From NCBI GenBank assembly GCA_033762625.1, contig JANRLI010000014.1, forward strand, positions 1-32,832: DNA of 32,832 bases, given 5' to 3'. This document shows positions 24,287 through 32,806 of the stretch, piece after piece (position 1 is the stretch's first letter; every line of letters begins with the position of its first letter). Below the pieces are notes generated by a model. It did not search any database. It worked only from the letters and a program-made list of their open reading frames with translations, and was not told where the DNA came from. The DNA is from Alphaproteobacteria bacterium. GTDB taxonomy: Bacteria; Pseudomonadota; Alphaproteobacteria; UBA9219; RGZA01. The position numbers and the translations under genes are program-made.

Positions 24287-25663
24287 TTATCCGATATTTG
24301 CACGGCCTGTTTCACCTGGCATGGGAATGTTCACGCCTTTATCAGTGTATTCCTTCAGTTTATTGCGTAGCGTTCGTATGGATATACCTAAAATGGTTGC
24401 GGCATGGGTCCGGTTTCCAAGGCAATGCTGCAACGTATCAATAATCAAATCGCGTTCAACATCAGCAACGGTTTTGCCAACCAGACTGCCGCTTGGTGTG
24501 CCAGCATTCATGATCGCCTGTGCGGTATTCGCCATGCCACCGCTCGCAATATTGTTGTTCAGGCTTTGGCCGGTGAGCACAATTGCATCCGGGCCAATCA
24601 CACTATCGGGCGCCATCAATACTGCGCGGTGCATGGTGTTTTCAAGTTCGCGTACGTTACCGCGCCAGTGGTGACTTTGCAGCGCTTGCATGGCTTCGGG
24701 TGAAATCGTCTTCGCAGAAAGGCCATTTGCTTCAGCAAATTTTGCCGCAAAGAATTCCGATAACGGTTTGATATCCAGCGGGCGTTCACGCAAGGTTGGA
24801 ATGCGAATGCTCATTACATTTAAACGGAAATACAAATCCTCACGGAAGCGTTTATTGCGTACTTCTTCTTCCATATTGCGGTTGGATGTTGCGATGATAC
24901 GCACATCGACCTTAATCGGCTGGTTACCGCCCACACGGTCAATTTCGCGTTCCTGTAATGCGCGCAGCAATTTTGCTTGCAGGCGCATATCCATTTCGCT
25001 CATTTCATCGAGCAGTAATGTTCCGCCATTGGCTTCTTCAAATTTTCCCAAACGGCGGGCAACCGCGCCCGTAAACGCACCTTTTTCATGACCAAACAGT
25101 TCGGATTCAAGAAGGTTATCGGGAATAGCCGCGCAGTTCACAGCAACGAAATTGCCTGATGCACGGTTGCTCTTGCGGTGAATGTGTCGTGCCAATACTT
25201 CTTTACCCGTTCCTGACTCGCCCGTGATTAATACCGATGCGGCTGATGGCGCAACTTTTTCGGCCATATCAATCACGGCCTTCATTGCAGGATCACCGGC
25301 AATAATATTATGGCTTTCTTCCGTTACCGCTTGCAAAACAGCGGCAATCAATTCTGCATCTGGCGGCAGTGGGATATATTCTTTTGCGCCAGCTTTTATC
25401 GCGCGTACAGCTGCATCGGCATCATTACCAATACCGCATGCGATGGTTGGAACATTGATGCGTTCAAGCTTGATTTGATTAATCAGGTCCGCCACATCAC
25501 AGCGTACATCGACCATCACCAAATCAATGCCCTGGCCACTGCGCAATACATTCATCGCGCCGGAAATGGTATCAATATGCGATACCTTCGCGCCGCGTTG
25601 ATGGGCAATCTTGCCAGCAACAGCAATCGGGCCTTCCATGGTTCCAACAATTAATAACCGCAT
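24287..25663 (-). CDS. flbD: sigma-54-dependent flagellar activator FlbD
   Basis: A 458-residue NtrC-type activator. The N-terminal receiver-like domain (1-115) keeps D52 (MVDVR) but lacks the usual acidic pair (VGTMEG) and the Thr/Ser-Lys pair. The AAA+ domain (about 118-350) has Walker A GESGTGKE (148-155), the sigma-54-contacting loop GAFTGA (195-200) and Walker B GGTLLLDE. A Fis-type helix-turn-helix lies at about 405-445 (GNRTHAATILGISIRTLRNKLKEY). In Caulobacter FlbD activates late flagellar genes and is controlled by FliX rather than a cognate kinase; the degenerate receiver fits. AGGAG lies 9 nt upstream of the start. Confidence 0.93.
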   Translation of the reverse strand: MRLLIVGTMEGPIAVAGKIAHQRGAKVSHIDTISGAMNVLRSGQGIDLVMVDVRCDVADLINQIKLERINVPTIACGIGNDADAAVRAIKAGAKEYIPLPPDAELIAAVLQAVTEESHNIIAGDPAMKAVIDMAEKVAPSAASVLITGESGTGKEVLARHIHRKSNRASGNFVAVNCAAIPDNLLESELFGHEKGAFTGAVARRLGKFEEANGGTLLLDEMSEMDMRLQAKLLRALQEREIDRVGGNQPIKVDVRIIATSNRNMEEEVRNKRFREDLYFRLNVMSIRIPTLRERPLDIKPLSEFFAAKFAEANGLSAKTISPEAMQALQSHHWRGNVRELENTMHRAVLMAPDSVIGPDAIVLTGQSLNNNIASGGMANTAQAIMNAGTPSGSLVGKTVADVERDLIIDTLQHCLGNRTHAATILGISIRTLRNKLKEYTDKGVNIPMPGETGRANIG

Positions 25664-25701
25664 TTCTTGGTCTCCTACTTAACTTAAATACTCAATCATA
25701 G

Positions 25702-25721
25702 ATCCCCGTTATCACGGGGAT
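25702..25721 (-). repeat. GGGGAT palindrome between fliN and flbD
   Basis: ATCCCCGT (25702-25709) and ACGGGGAT (25714-25721) form a perfect 8-bp hairpin with loop TATC. No T tract follows on the minus strand, so it is more likely an mRNA-stability or partial-attenuation element than a terminator. It resembles the acpP-fabF hairpin. Confidence 0.5.
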
Positions 25722-25731
25722 ACGGTTTTCC

Positions 25732-26058
25732 TTAATTTTCTTTACGCTCGGTCTTGATGATTTCAGTCATGGTAATGCCGAGGCGGTCTTCAACCACCAC
25801 AACTTCACCGCGCGCCACCAAACGGTTGTTAACGTAAATATCAATCGCTTCACCGACCTTGCGGTCTAATTCTACAACCGCGCCGCGGCCCAGTTTCAAA
25901 AGACTGCTAACGGGCATCGTCGCTTTGCCCAGCACGGCAGAAACTTCAACCGGCACGGCATACACAGCATCCAGATGTTCAATCGTCACTCCAGTGCCAT
26001 CAGGGTTCCCCTGTGTTCCGTTCAATTCATTTAGGGGAAGGGATTCTTTCTCGGCCAT
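25732..26058 (-). CDS. fliN: flagellar motor switch protein FliN
   Basis: A 108-residue C-ring protein. After about 28 acidic, flexible residues comes the SpoA domain (about 30-105), including VPVEVSAVLGKATMPVSSLL, LGRGAVVELDRKVGEAIDIYVN and LVARGEVVVVEDRLGITMTEI, matching FliN. FliN binds FliH to dock the export ATPase and binds CheY-P. A strong AAGGAGA precedes the ATG at 26058, and the sequence GGAGACCA recurs in the flbD leader. It is the fourth gene of the fliF-fliG-fliH-fliN-flbD order. Confidence 0.95.
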   Translation of the reverse strand: MAEKESLPLNELNGTQGNPDGTGVTIEHLDAVYAVPVEVSAVLGKATMPVSSLLKLGRGAVVELDRKVGEAIDIYVNNRLVARGEVVVVEDRLGITMTEIIKTERKEN

Positions 26059-26085
26059 GATGGTCTCCTTACGTTACTAATCGTG

Positions 26086-26787
26086 TTAAACTGCAATATT
26101 AGTTGTTGGCGGTGTCTGATGTGGTGCGTCGGTTACGGGCTGGGCATATTCCACGTGGCTTTGATGCCCCGTTGTTTTGTGAATTTGCATTTGTCGCTCA
26201 ATTTCTGACCACGTCAGATTAACCGAGCGTTCCATTCCACCATCTGCCCATTCCAAGCGGCAATCATTTGCTTCTAGCGTATTATCGGCCAGAATAATCA
26301 TCTTACCTGCATAGCCAACACGGGCGGTGAGGGCGCTCATTTCCTTATTCATATCATCAAACTGCGCTTCACATATCCGCAATACCATCCGCGGTTCATT
26401 GATCATATCGATTACGCTGGCTTCAACCGCAGCAACCATTTCCTGCACGCCGCTCCTGCGCACAAAATCGGGTACAATTTTGCGCGCGATAGCCAAGCCG
26501 ATTTCGGCCGCGGCTTGTTTGTTTTGTGCCGCCAGCTTCCAAACTTCATTCGCCATGCGTTCAAACAGCAATTGAATATGCGCAAGCAATTCGTTTTGCT
26601 GGTTTTGCATTTCGCGCATCGCTGCTTCTTTACCCGCAACATAACCCTGGCCATAGGATTGCTCCTTGGCGAGCGCTACTTCTTCTTCGCTAAATACAGG
26701 CGGAGCTTTTTGTTCCTGCGCGGCTTTAATCGCCTCAGGATCAAACGAGGTGCCAAACATAAAGCGCTGTGGGGCGGTTTCGTTCAT
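26086..26787 (-). CDS. fliH: flagellar export ATPase regulator FliH
   Basis: A 233-residue protein, equivalent to Caulobacter FlbE. An N-terminal segment (FMFGTSFD) resembles the short conserved patch by which FliH binds the C-ring/gate. A long charged helix (about 30-95) contains a short GQGYVAGKEA stretch, in the region where FliH carries GxxxG-type repeats. A C-terminal globular domain (about 95-200) binds FliI. The tail is Gln/His/Pro-rich. The start is ATG at 26787, which overlaps the fliG stop by one base (TGATG). FliH holds FliI inactive and links it to FliN. Confidence 0.88.
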   Translation of the reverse strand: MNETAPQRFMFGTSFDPEAIKAAQEQKAPPVFSEEEVALAKEQSYGQGYVAGKEAAMREMQNQQNELLAHIQLLFERMANEVWKLAAQNKQAAAEIGLAIARKIVPDFVRRSGVQEMVAAVEASVIDMINEPRMVLRICEAQFDDMNKEMSALTARVGYAGKMIILADNTLEANDCRLEWADGGMERSVNLTWSEIERQMQIHKTTGHQSHVEYAQPVTDAPHQTPPTTNIAV

Positions 26788-27809
26788 CAATAGATAAGCT
26801 CCTCATCTTCGCCGCCGCGGCTAATATCAATTTCGCCTTTCGCAGCCAGATTCTTAGCAGCCAGAACCAGACCCGCCTGCGCTTCATCCACATCGCGGAG
26901 CTTAACAGGGCCAATACCCGCCATTTCTTCCTTAAGCAATTTAGCCGCACGTTCCGACATATTTCCAAAAAACAGATCGCGCAGGGTTTCCGATGCGCCT
27001 TTGAGCGCAATCGGCAGCTTTGCTTTGTCCACAACGCGCATAAGCGCCTGAATGGCTTGCGGGGTAAGCTTGCCCAGATCTTCAAAGGTGAACATAAGGC
27101 TTTTGATCTTTTCAGCCGCATCGTGGTTGCGCTCTTCCAATGCGCCCAGGAATTTGGCTTCGGAAGCGCGGTCAAGATTATTGAAAATTTCAGCCATCAT
27201 TTCATGGGCGTCGCGGCGGTTGGTTCGCGCAAGGTTACTCATGAATTCAGTGCGAAGGGTTTTTTCAATATCATCCAGAACTTCTTTTTGCACGGCTTCC
27301 ATACGCAACATGCGCATGATGACTTCCATTGCAAAACTTTCGGGCAATGTGCCCAAAACACGCGACGCATGGTCTGGTTTGATTTTGGATAAAACCACCG
27401 CAACCGTTTGCGGATATTCATTCTTTAAATAATTGGCCAGCACTTCTTCGTTCACATTCGCCAGCTTATCCCACATGGTACGACCCGCAGGACCACGGAT
27501 ATCCTCCATGATGCCGCCAACCTTGTTCTTATCGAGCACTTTAAGAAGCAGGCGCTCGGTTGATTCAAGAGTCCCCATCAACGAGCCGGTTGAGGATATT
27601 TGCGAAGCAAATTCGAGGAACAGCGTTTCAACGAGGGCAGAGCTAACATTACCCAGCGTTGCCATAACTTGAGAAATTTCTTTTATTTCATCATCGCTCA
27701 TCAGCGAAAACAGCTTTGCCGCATGTTCTTCGCCAAGCGATAAAATCATAATCGCCGCTTTTTCCGGCCCTGATAGGCCTCTTGCATCTTCTCTTACCCG
27801 TCCTGCCAT
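26787..27809 (-). CDS. fliG: flagellar motor switch protein FliG
   Basis: A 340-residue rotor protein that contacts the MS-ring (FliF) and the stator. The N-terminal domain ([23 protein letters not shown]) is typical. The middle domain has EYPQ (131-134) where most FliG proteins have EHPQ. The C-terminal torque domain has [20 protein letters not shown] and [28 protein letters not shown], carrying the charged residues that face the stator. The start is 27809 (MAGRVRED) because AGGAG (27816-27820) lies 6 nt upstream. The TTG at 27815 is too close to it. It follows fliF after 81 nt. Confidence 0.96.
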   Translation of the reverse strand: MAGRVREDARGLSGPEKAAIMILSLGEEHAAKLFSLMSDDEIKEISQVMATLGNVSSALVETLFLEFASQISSTGSLMGTLESTERLLLKVLDKNKVGGIMEDIRGPAGRTMWDKLANVNEEVLANYLKNEYPQTVAVVLSKIKPDHASRVLGTLPESFAMEVIMRMLRMEAVQKEVLDDIEKTLRTEFMSNLARTNRRDAHEMMAEIFNNLDRASEAKFLGALEERNHDAAEKIKSLMFTFEDLGKLTPQAIQALMRVVDKAKLPIALKGASETLRDLFFGNMSERAAKLLKEEMAGIGPVKLRDVDEAQAGLVLAAKNLAAKGEIDISRGGEDEELIY

Positions 27810-27843
27810 GGACAACTCCTGTTACATTTACGCCATTCGCTCT

Positions 27844-27877
27844 GTTCCGCTTCGCGTAACAACCGCTCGGGCGGAAC
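27844..27877 (-). repeat. inverted repeat between fliF and fliG
   Basis: GTTCCGC (27844-27850) and GCGGAAC (27871-27877) are perfect 7-nt arms separated by 20 nt. They lie in the 81-nt fliF-fliG spacer. No T tract follows on the minus strand, so an mRNA processing or stability role is possible. Confidence 0.35.
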
Positions 27878-27890
27878 CTAAACCATCAAC

Positions 27891-29555
27891 CTACTTATTT
27901 TCCTGATAAATCCAGTTGCGTATAATACCAACGGCTTCCTCAGGATGTTTTTCTACAATCTCTCCAACCTTTTTAAGGGATGATGCTTTCACGCGACCCT
28001 CGACGCGTTGAATATCAATCATCTTTTCAAATGAATTATCATCTTCGCCTTCACCGGCTGCTGCACCTGGCGGAGCCAGCGATTTTCCGCCGCTTGCTGC
28101 GCTTAGCAAATTGGCGTTACCCGGTGCACTTGCACCCAATAAATTGCCGCCGCTTTCACCAACTGCGCCGGTTGCGCCTTCCAGCACTTGCTTCAGAATA
28201 GGGCGAACCACCAAAAGAATAGCAAGAAGACCGAGAAGCGCCATGATGACCGATTCAGCCATACGCATCATTTCAGGTGTCATGAATGCCATAATGCCTT
28301 CTGCGCCTGCGGGTTGACCATCCGTTGCCGACGTAAACTGCATATTCACAACTTCAACCGTATCCCCGCGTGTGGCATCTACATTTACCGCGCTGCGAAC
28401 GAGCGTTTTGATTTGCTCAAGCTCTTCCTTGCTGCGTGGCTTATAGGTTTGCTTGCCATCCGCGCCAGTTTCATAAATGCCATCCACCAATACGGCGACC
28501 GATTGCTTTTTAATGCTGCCGCTTTCACGCACATGACTGCGCACGGTTTTGTTGATTTCGTAATTGACCTGTTCTTCGCTGTTATTATTCTGGTTATTGG
28601 AACCAGCGCCGCCGCTTGATTGCGCAGATGGAAGATTATTACCTGCCGAAACACCTGTGTTGGTGTCAGAAGACTTCGCTTGCTCTGACTTGGTTACTTG
28701 GCTGCGCACAACCTGACCTTCAGGGTCATAGATTTCAGAACTGGTTGTGACTTTGTCAAAATCCATTTCAACAGAAACTTGCGCACGTGCCTTGCCATAT
28801 CCAAGCGAGCGGGAGAGGAGGTCTTCAATTTTATCAACCTGCGTTCTTTCAAAGTTATGGCGCATTTCCTCTTGCGTGGTTGCTTCGCCTTCGGCGCTGG
28901 AACGATCCATTGCCTTTGCCAGCAACGTGCCTTTGTCATCTACAATCGATATGTTATCGGTTTGAAGATTAGGAACAGCGGCCGCAATTAGCTGACGAAT
29001 GGCGCCAACCTGTTCTTTGCCAAGGGTTGCCCCGCCACGTACTTTCAAGAATACCGAGGCGGATGCCTTCTGGTCATTCTGGCTGAACATCTCATGCTTT
29101 GGCAGCACCAGATGAACCCGCGCCGATTGAACCTGATTCACGGTGCTGATGGTGCGGGCAAGCTCGCCTTCCAATGCACGAAGTTGATTAATGTTTTGAA
29201 CAAAGCTGGTGGTGCTAAAACCATCCTTTTGGTCAAAAATTTCATAGCCAATTGAACCGCCACGGGGTAGGCCCTGCTGCGCCATATTCATGCGCAATTT
29301 TCCAACCTGTTCGGTCGGCACTTTAATGCTTGTGCCGTTATTGCTGACTTCATAAGGGATTTTCATCGTGTCCAGCTGGCTTACAATCGCGCCTCCATCA
29401 GATGGATCAAGGCCACTGTAAAGAAGCGCTAATGGGCCAGAAGACATCTTGGTAGCCATAAAGGCAAAGAAGATGATGACCGCTAAAATCGTGCCGCCCA
29501 GAGCCGCAAGGCGCACTACACCTAAACCACGTAAGGTTTGCATAAGCTGATTCAA
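27891..29555 (-). CDS. fliF: flagellar MS-ring protein FliF
   Basis: A 554-residue membrane protein that forms the MS-ring, the first flagellar structure built. The two membrane helices are at about 15-36 (LAALGGTILAVIIFFAFMA) and about 435-457 (VIMALLGLLAILLVVRPIL). Between them are the ring-building motifs, including KIPYEVSNNGTSIKVP, GLPRGGSIGYEIFDQKDGFSTTSFVQNIN and ARVHLVLPKHEMF. The C-terminal FliG-binding region ends the protein. Initiation is probably at TTG 29555: GGAG (29564-29567) is 8 nt upstream and the N-terminus MNQLMQTLRGLG matches relatives. The next ATG (29543) has no binding site. It leads the minus-strand flagellar operon. Confidence 0.95.
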   Translation of the reverse strand: MNQLMQTLRGLGVVRLAALGGTILAVIIFFAFMATKMSSGPLALLYSGLDPSDGGAIVSQLDTMKIPYEVSNNGTSIKVPTEQVGKLRMNMAQQGLPRGGSIGYEIFDQKDGFSTTSFVQNINQLRALEGELARTISTVNQVQSARVHLVLPKHEMFSQNDQKASASVFLKVRGGATLGKEQVGAIRQLIAAAVPNLQTDNISIVDDKGTLLAKAMDRSSAEGEATTQEEMRHNFERTQVDKIEDLLSRSLGYGKARAQVSVEMDFDKVTTSSEIYDPEGQVVRSQVTKSEQAKSSDTNTGVSAGNNLPSAQSSGGAGSNNQNNNSEEQVNYEINKTVRSHVRESGSIKKQSVAVLVDGIYETGADGKQTYKPRSKEELEQIKTLVRSAVNVDATRGDTVEVVNMQFTSATDGQPAGAEGIMAFMTPEMMRMAESVIMALLGLLAILLVVRPILKQVLEGATGAVGESGGNLLGASAPGNANLLSAASGGKSLAPPGAAAGEGEDDNSFEKMIDIQRVEGRVKASSLKKVGEIVEKHPEEAVGIIRNWIYQENK

Positions 29556-29791
29556 GAGAACGACTCCATAGATAGAGATACGAAATGTTTAGATAGGAAA
29601 ACCAGAAACGCCCGACTAATCTTGGAACTAAGCTTGTTGAAAACCTGCGACTTCATCTTTATTAACCAGCCCGTTAACCATAATCGTTAAGTTGTGAAAA
29701 ACCCATTAACAGACCCGGCAATAATTACCCACCAGCCCATTTCTAGGTAATTTTTGCCTAGCAACCCTTACCAAGAAGTTAACAGATTCAT
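29556..29791. promoter_or_regulatory. fliF / GT-C gene divergent control region with CtrA half-sites
   Basis: The 236-nt non-coding region has TTAA at 29662, 29674, 29687, 29706 and 29779. The copy at 29674-29681 is exactly TTAACCAT, the extended half-site of Caulobacter CtrA-controlled flagellar promoters. TTAA pairs are spaced 8 and 9 nt rather than the ideal 7. GANTC sequences (CcrM methylation sites in relatives) occur at 29562-29566 and 29785-29789. It probably drives fliF leftwards under CtrA control and may also drive the gene at 29792. Confidence 0.55.
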
Positions 29792-31885
29792 ATGAGTAGC
29801 CCGTCACCAGATTCTTCAACGACTGATAAAACGACACTCGTCGTTGTATTTCTCATCACATTGGCTCTGGCGGCGCTCTATGCGGCTTCAGTGGGCATTG
29901 TTGCCATATGGCCAGACAGCCTTCTTTATGCTGACCGTGCCCGGCATTTACTCGAGGAGGGGCGTTTGGCCCTAAGCGCCCAATCATCCTCACCTTATCC
30001 GCCACTCTATTCATTGCTGTTGGCCCTAATTTATTTCATAGGGGCATTTTCCGTGCCGGATTTCCCGCCCAATACCTTTTTAATGGCTCACCAAATTCTA
30101 ATCGGGCTTCAAGTCATCTTCATGGCGTCGGTATTTTTTCCAGTTCGCGGCTTACTGTTGCGCAACCCCGATATCGGGAAAACGGCAGGCGCAGCGCTAG
30201 CATGCATCGCCGCTTTATCGTCTGCGGCATTGCCTTACACAACTATGTTAGGCGCTGAAGCGTTATTTATTCCTCTCTTTATATGGTTTACTTATTTTTA
30301 CGATAAATTTTTATACACTGCTGGCAAGGCTGATGCGAACTGGTGTGCAATACTACTTGCCTTCATGCTACTGGCCACACCAAGCGCATGGATTGTTTAT
30401 GCTGCTGTTGCGCTCACTGAAATCACGCGGATTACCGATAAAAAATCTCCATGGCCATGGAAAATCATCCTGCTGCCACTTGCTGCGGCAGGGTGCTGGG
30501 AGACCTATTCAATTGCGATATTGGGGCAGCCCTTTAAATTACCTGAACTCAATTTAAATAATGGCCTCGCCCGGTTTAATTTCTTCAAGAATGGTGTTTT
30601 GTATCTATGCTATGTGGGCATGCCTCTGGCAGGCATGGCTTTTGTCATTTCCATTTTTTCTAAGAAAGCAATGGCGTGGGGCGATGCACTGTTCCGCTTT
30701 ACTTTTTTTACGTTGCTATGCGCGCTGCTGTATCTGGTTTTTGCGAATGAAGTGATCGTTGAACGCAAGCTTGATTATATTACTAACCGGATTATTGAAC
30801 CATTTGTGATCCTTCCATTTATTTTGTTTATACGATTGCAACACTCATTGCTTAAGGAAATTACCGCCAATAGTTTGCTGATTTTCTTCTGCCTGATGAT
30901 TTTTGGTTTTCCATATAATTTAAAAACCGATTTCGTGACGGGCATGAGTTACTGGGCGCAATCGCTGCCTAACCCCAATCTGGGTATCATTCGTAATGTT
31001 GTGTATTTATTGTTGCTGTGCCTTCCCATTATCGTCATCTGGTGGAAGCCCAAATGGTTTGTGACAAGCTATGCCTGCATTGCCGCGCTGCTGACCTTCA
31101 GTAACCTTATGCAAAACCAGACAGTGTGGAGTATTAATGAGGACGGCAATTTTCGTTATGTGAATACAGCCGCGTTTGCAGCCAGCCGTGATATAAAAGA
31201 CGCTAAAGCTGTTTATGTTGATAATCAGTGCTCTGCACAGCAAAGCACCGATATCGCATATCTATTCCGTTGCAATGATTTAAACAAAATTCTTTATTTC
31301 ACGCCGCGTGCAGCTACAGCAAAAACAGCTGAAAGCATGATGACTCAAACACTTGGCGATGATGACTTTGTGCTCTTTGCCAGCAGTGAAAATGACAATT
31401 CGTTTGGCAAATCGGTTGCCGAAATCGGCCTTGGCAAATTGATGCGCGTGGAGAAGGGCGACTTAGCCAACATGCAGAAAACGCCGCTGGTCTTTATCAA
31501 AGGCGCTGAAAGCCTAGGCCGTTATATCAATGTACGCATCGCAGAAAAGATGGAGCGCGTTACGCTGCTTGGGCCGAATGCTGTATTCCATATTGATGCT
31601 GACAAGGCAGGCTGCGCAGAACTAAACGCCAGTTTTGCCGCGGATGATAATGAAACCAATGCGAATGGCAAAACGGTTGAGTTTATGTTGAATAATAAAC
31701 TTGCCGGGAAAACATCATTTAAACCAGTCACCACAGGTGTGCCGCCTGCATTTGCACTGCCACTGCAACTCAAGACTGGTGAAAATACGCTAAAAATACA
31801 TTACGATGTGCCGCCAACGGCCAATGGGAATATCCGTGCTGGCCTGTTCATGTTTGCGCGGCCCATTTTCAAACCATGCAACTAA
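29792..31885 (+). CDS. multi-pass membrane protein, probable GT-C-type glycosyltransferase
   Basis: A 697-residue protein with roughly ten to twelve hydrophobic segments in residues about 18-450 and a soluble C-terminal part (about 460-697). After the first helix comes IWPDSLLYADRARHLLEEGRLAL, where an acidic residue early in the first large loop recalls the catalytic Asp of GT-C enzymes (PMT, ArnT, Alg families), then SSPYPPLYSLLLALI, similar to the proline-rich PLY loop of GT39/GT83-type proteins. The last about 110 residues look like a beta-sandwich, possibly carbohydrate-binding. GT-C enzymes move sugars from lipid-phosphate donors to proteins or lipids outside the inner membrane. Substrate is unknown; it diverges from fliF. 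The ribosome-binding site is weak. Confidence 0.7.
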   Translation: MSSPSPDSSTTDKTTLVVVFLITLALAALYAASVGIVAIWPDSLLYADRARHLLEEGRLALSAQSSSPYPPLYSLLLALIYFIGAFSVPDFPPNTFLMAHQILIGLQVIFMASVFFPVRGLLLRNPDIGKTAGAALACIAALSSAALPYTTMLGAEALFIPLFIWFTYFYDKFLYTAGKADANWCAILLAFMLLATPSAWIVYAAVALTEITRITDKKSPWPWKIILLPLAAAGCWETYSIAILGQPFKLPELNLNNGLARFNFFKNGVLYLCYVGMPLAGMAFVISIFSKKAMAWGDALFRFTFFTLLCALLYLVFANEVIVERKLDYITNRIIEPFVILPFILFIRLQHSLLKEITANSLLIFFCLMIFGFPYNLKTDFVTGMSYWAQSLPNPNLGIIRNVVYLLLLCLPIIVIWWKPKWFVTSYACIAALLTFSNLMQNQTVWSINEDGNFRYVNTAAFAASRDIKDAKAVYVDNQCSAQQSTDIAYLFRCNDLNKILYFTPRAATAKTAESMMTQTLGDDDFVLFASSENDNSFGKSVAEIGLGKLMRVEKGDLANMQKTPLVFIKGAESLGRYINVRIAEKMERVTLLGPNAVFHIDADKAGCAELNASFAADDNETNANGKTVEFMLNNKLAGKTSFKPVTTGVPPAFALPLQLKTGENTLKIHYDVPPTANGNIRAGLFMFARPIFKPCN

Positions 31886-31906
31886 TACCCAAGCAGGGAG
31901 GATAAC

Positions 31907-32284
31907 ATGCTGATGAATTATGCATTGGTTGCACTTGGCAGCGCTATTGGCGGCATGGCACGGTATGGCACCGCGCAAGCTATCAATTCCATCTGGAAAC
32001 AACCGTTCCCGCTTGCCATTTGCTTGGTCAATATCATCGGCTCATTTGCAATTGGCGTCTTTGCGCACTGGTTAACCACCACCCAAGATGAAACCATGCA
32101 AAACAATATCAAACTGGTATTGATGATTGGTGTGTGCGGGGGCTACACGACGTTTTCAACTTTTAGTTTGGAAACACTGAACCTTCTTAAATCTGGTGAA
32201 ACGCTTACCGCGCTTGCCTATATCGTGGCTTCCGTTGTGTTGTGCGTTGGCGCAGCTGCACTGGGCTACCGTTTAGGCAGCTAA
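31907..32284 (+). CDS. crcB: fluoride channel FluC/CrcB
   Basis: A 125-residue, four-helix membrane protein that forms a dual-topology dimeric fluoride channel and lets cells expel fluoride. Family motifs are [11 protein letters not shown] (near 11-21), [17 protein letters not shown] (with the conserved Asn) and [13 protein letters not shown] (the Phe-box region). GGGAGG (31896-31901) lies 5 nt before the ATG at 31907; a second ATG at 31913 is possible. No fluoride riboswitch is recognisable in the 21-nt gap, so it is probably expressed with the preceding membrane-protein gene. It overlaps the convergent ahpD by 12 nt at the stops. Confidence 0.94.
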   Translation: MLMNYALVALGSAIGGMARYGTAQAINSIWKQPFPLAICLVNIIGSFAIGVFAHWLTTTQDETMQNNIKLVLMIGVCGGYTTFSTFSLETLNLLKSGETLTALAYIVASVVLCVGAAALGYRLGS

Positions 32285-32806
32285 GGCCTCTTCAGCGTCC
32301 AATACACCGGCAATTGCATGTAATGTTGCTGCAATACGGATGGATGCCTGAATAACCGCTGCCTCAACACCATGACTACGCAATTTGCTGTCATGGCTTT
32401 CAATACACATACCGCAGCCATTGATGGATGAAACCGCAAGGCTCCATAATTCGAAATCCATTTTGTCAGCGCCCGGATTGGCAATGATATTCATGCGCAA
32501 TTTCGCGGGCATGGTTTTATATTCAGCATGTTCAGCCAAATGGATAAAGCGGTAATAGATATTATTCATGCCCATAATCGCGGCAGCTGCCTTTGCAGCA
32601 TTGAGTATTTCCGGCGTGATTTTATCTTTGAATTCGTCAACTACTGCTTTGGTCAGCTTCGCATTGCGCGATGCTATAGCGCACGAAATAAACGTGCCAG
32701 CCTTTTGCGTGTCATTGAGCACGGTTTCCGAAAGAAGGTTTGAAAGATTTAATTTCAAATCTTTTGCATAATCGGGAAGGGATTCACGCAACGCTTCTAA
32801 TGTCAT
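32273..32806 (-). CDS. ahpD: alkylhydroperoxidase AhpD
   Basis: A 177-residue protein matching AhpD in length and active site. The relay E-x11-C-x2-C-x3-H is intact within [20 protein letters not shown], spaced exactly as E118, C130, C133 and H137 of the Mycobacterium tuberculosis enzyme. AhpD reduces the peroxiredoxin AhpC using lipoylated partners, or has weak peroxidase activity itself. GGAG (32812-32815) lies 5 nt upstream of the ATG at 32806. An ahpC gene often lies directly upstream and would be beyond the right edge; that cannot be checked here. Confidence 0.94.
   Translation of the reverse strand: MTLEALRESLPDYAKDLKLNLSNLLSETVLNDTQKAGTFISCAIASRNAKLTKAVVDEFKDKITPEILNAAKAAAAIMGMNNIYYRFIHLAEHAEYKTMPAKLRMNIIANPGADKMDFELWSLAVSSINGCGMCIESHDSKLRSHGVEAAVIQASIRIAATLHAIAGVLDAEEALAA

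Noticed and set aside
23531-24370. 279-codon plus-strand frame opposite flhA
   Set aside because: It mirrors FlhA membrane-helix codons on the other strand. It has no independent binding site or family signature.
31886-31906. Fluoride riboswitch before crcB
   Set aside because: The 21-nt gap is far too short for the aptamer, and no matching structure was seen in the preceding coding end.
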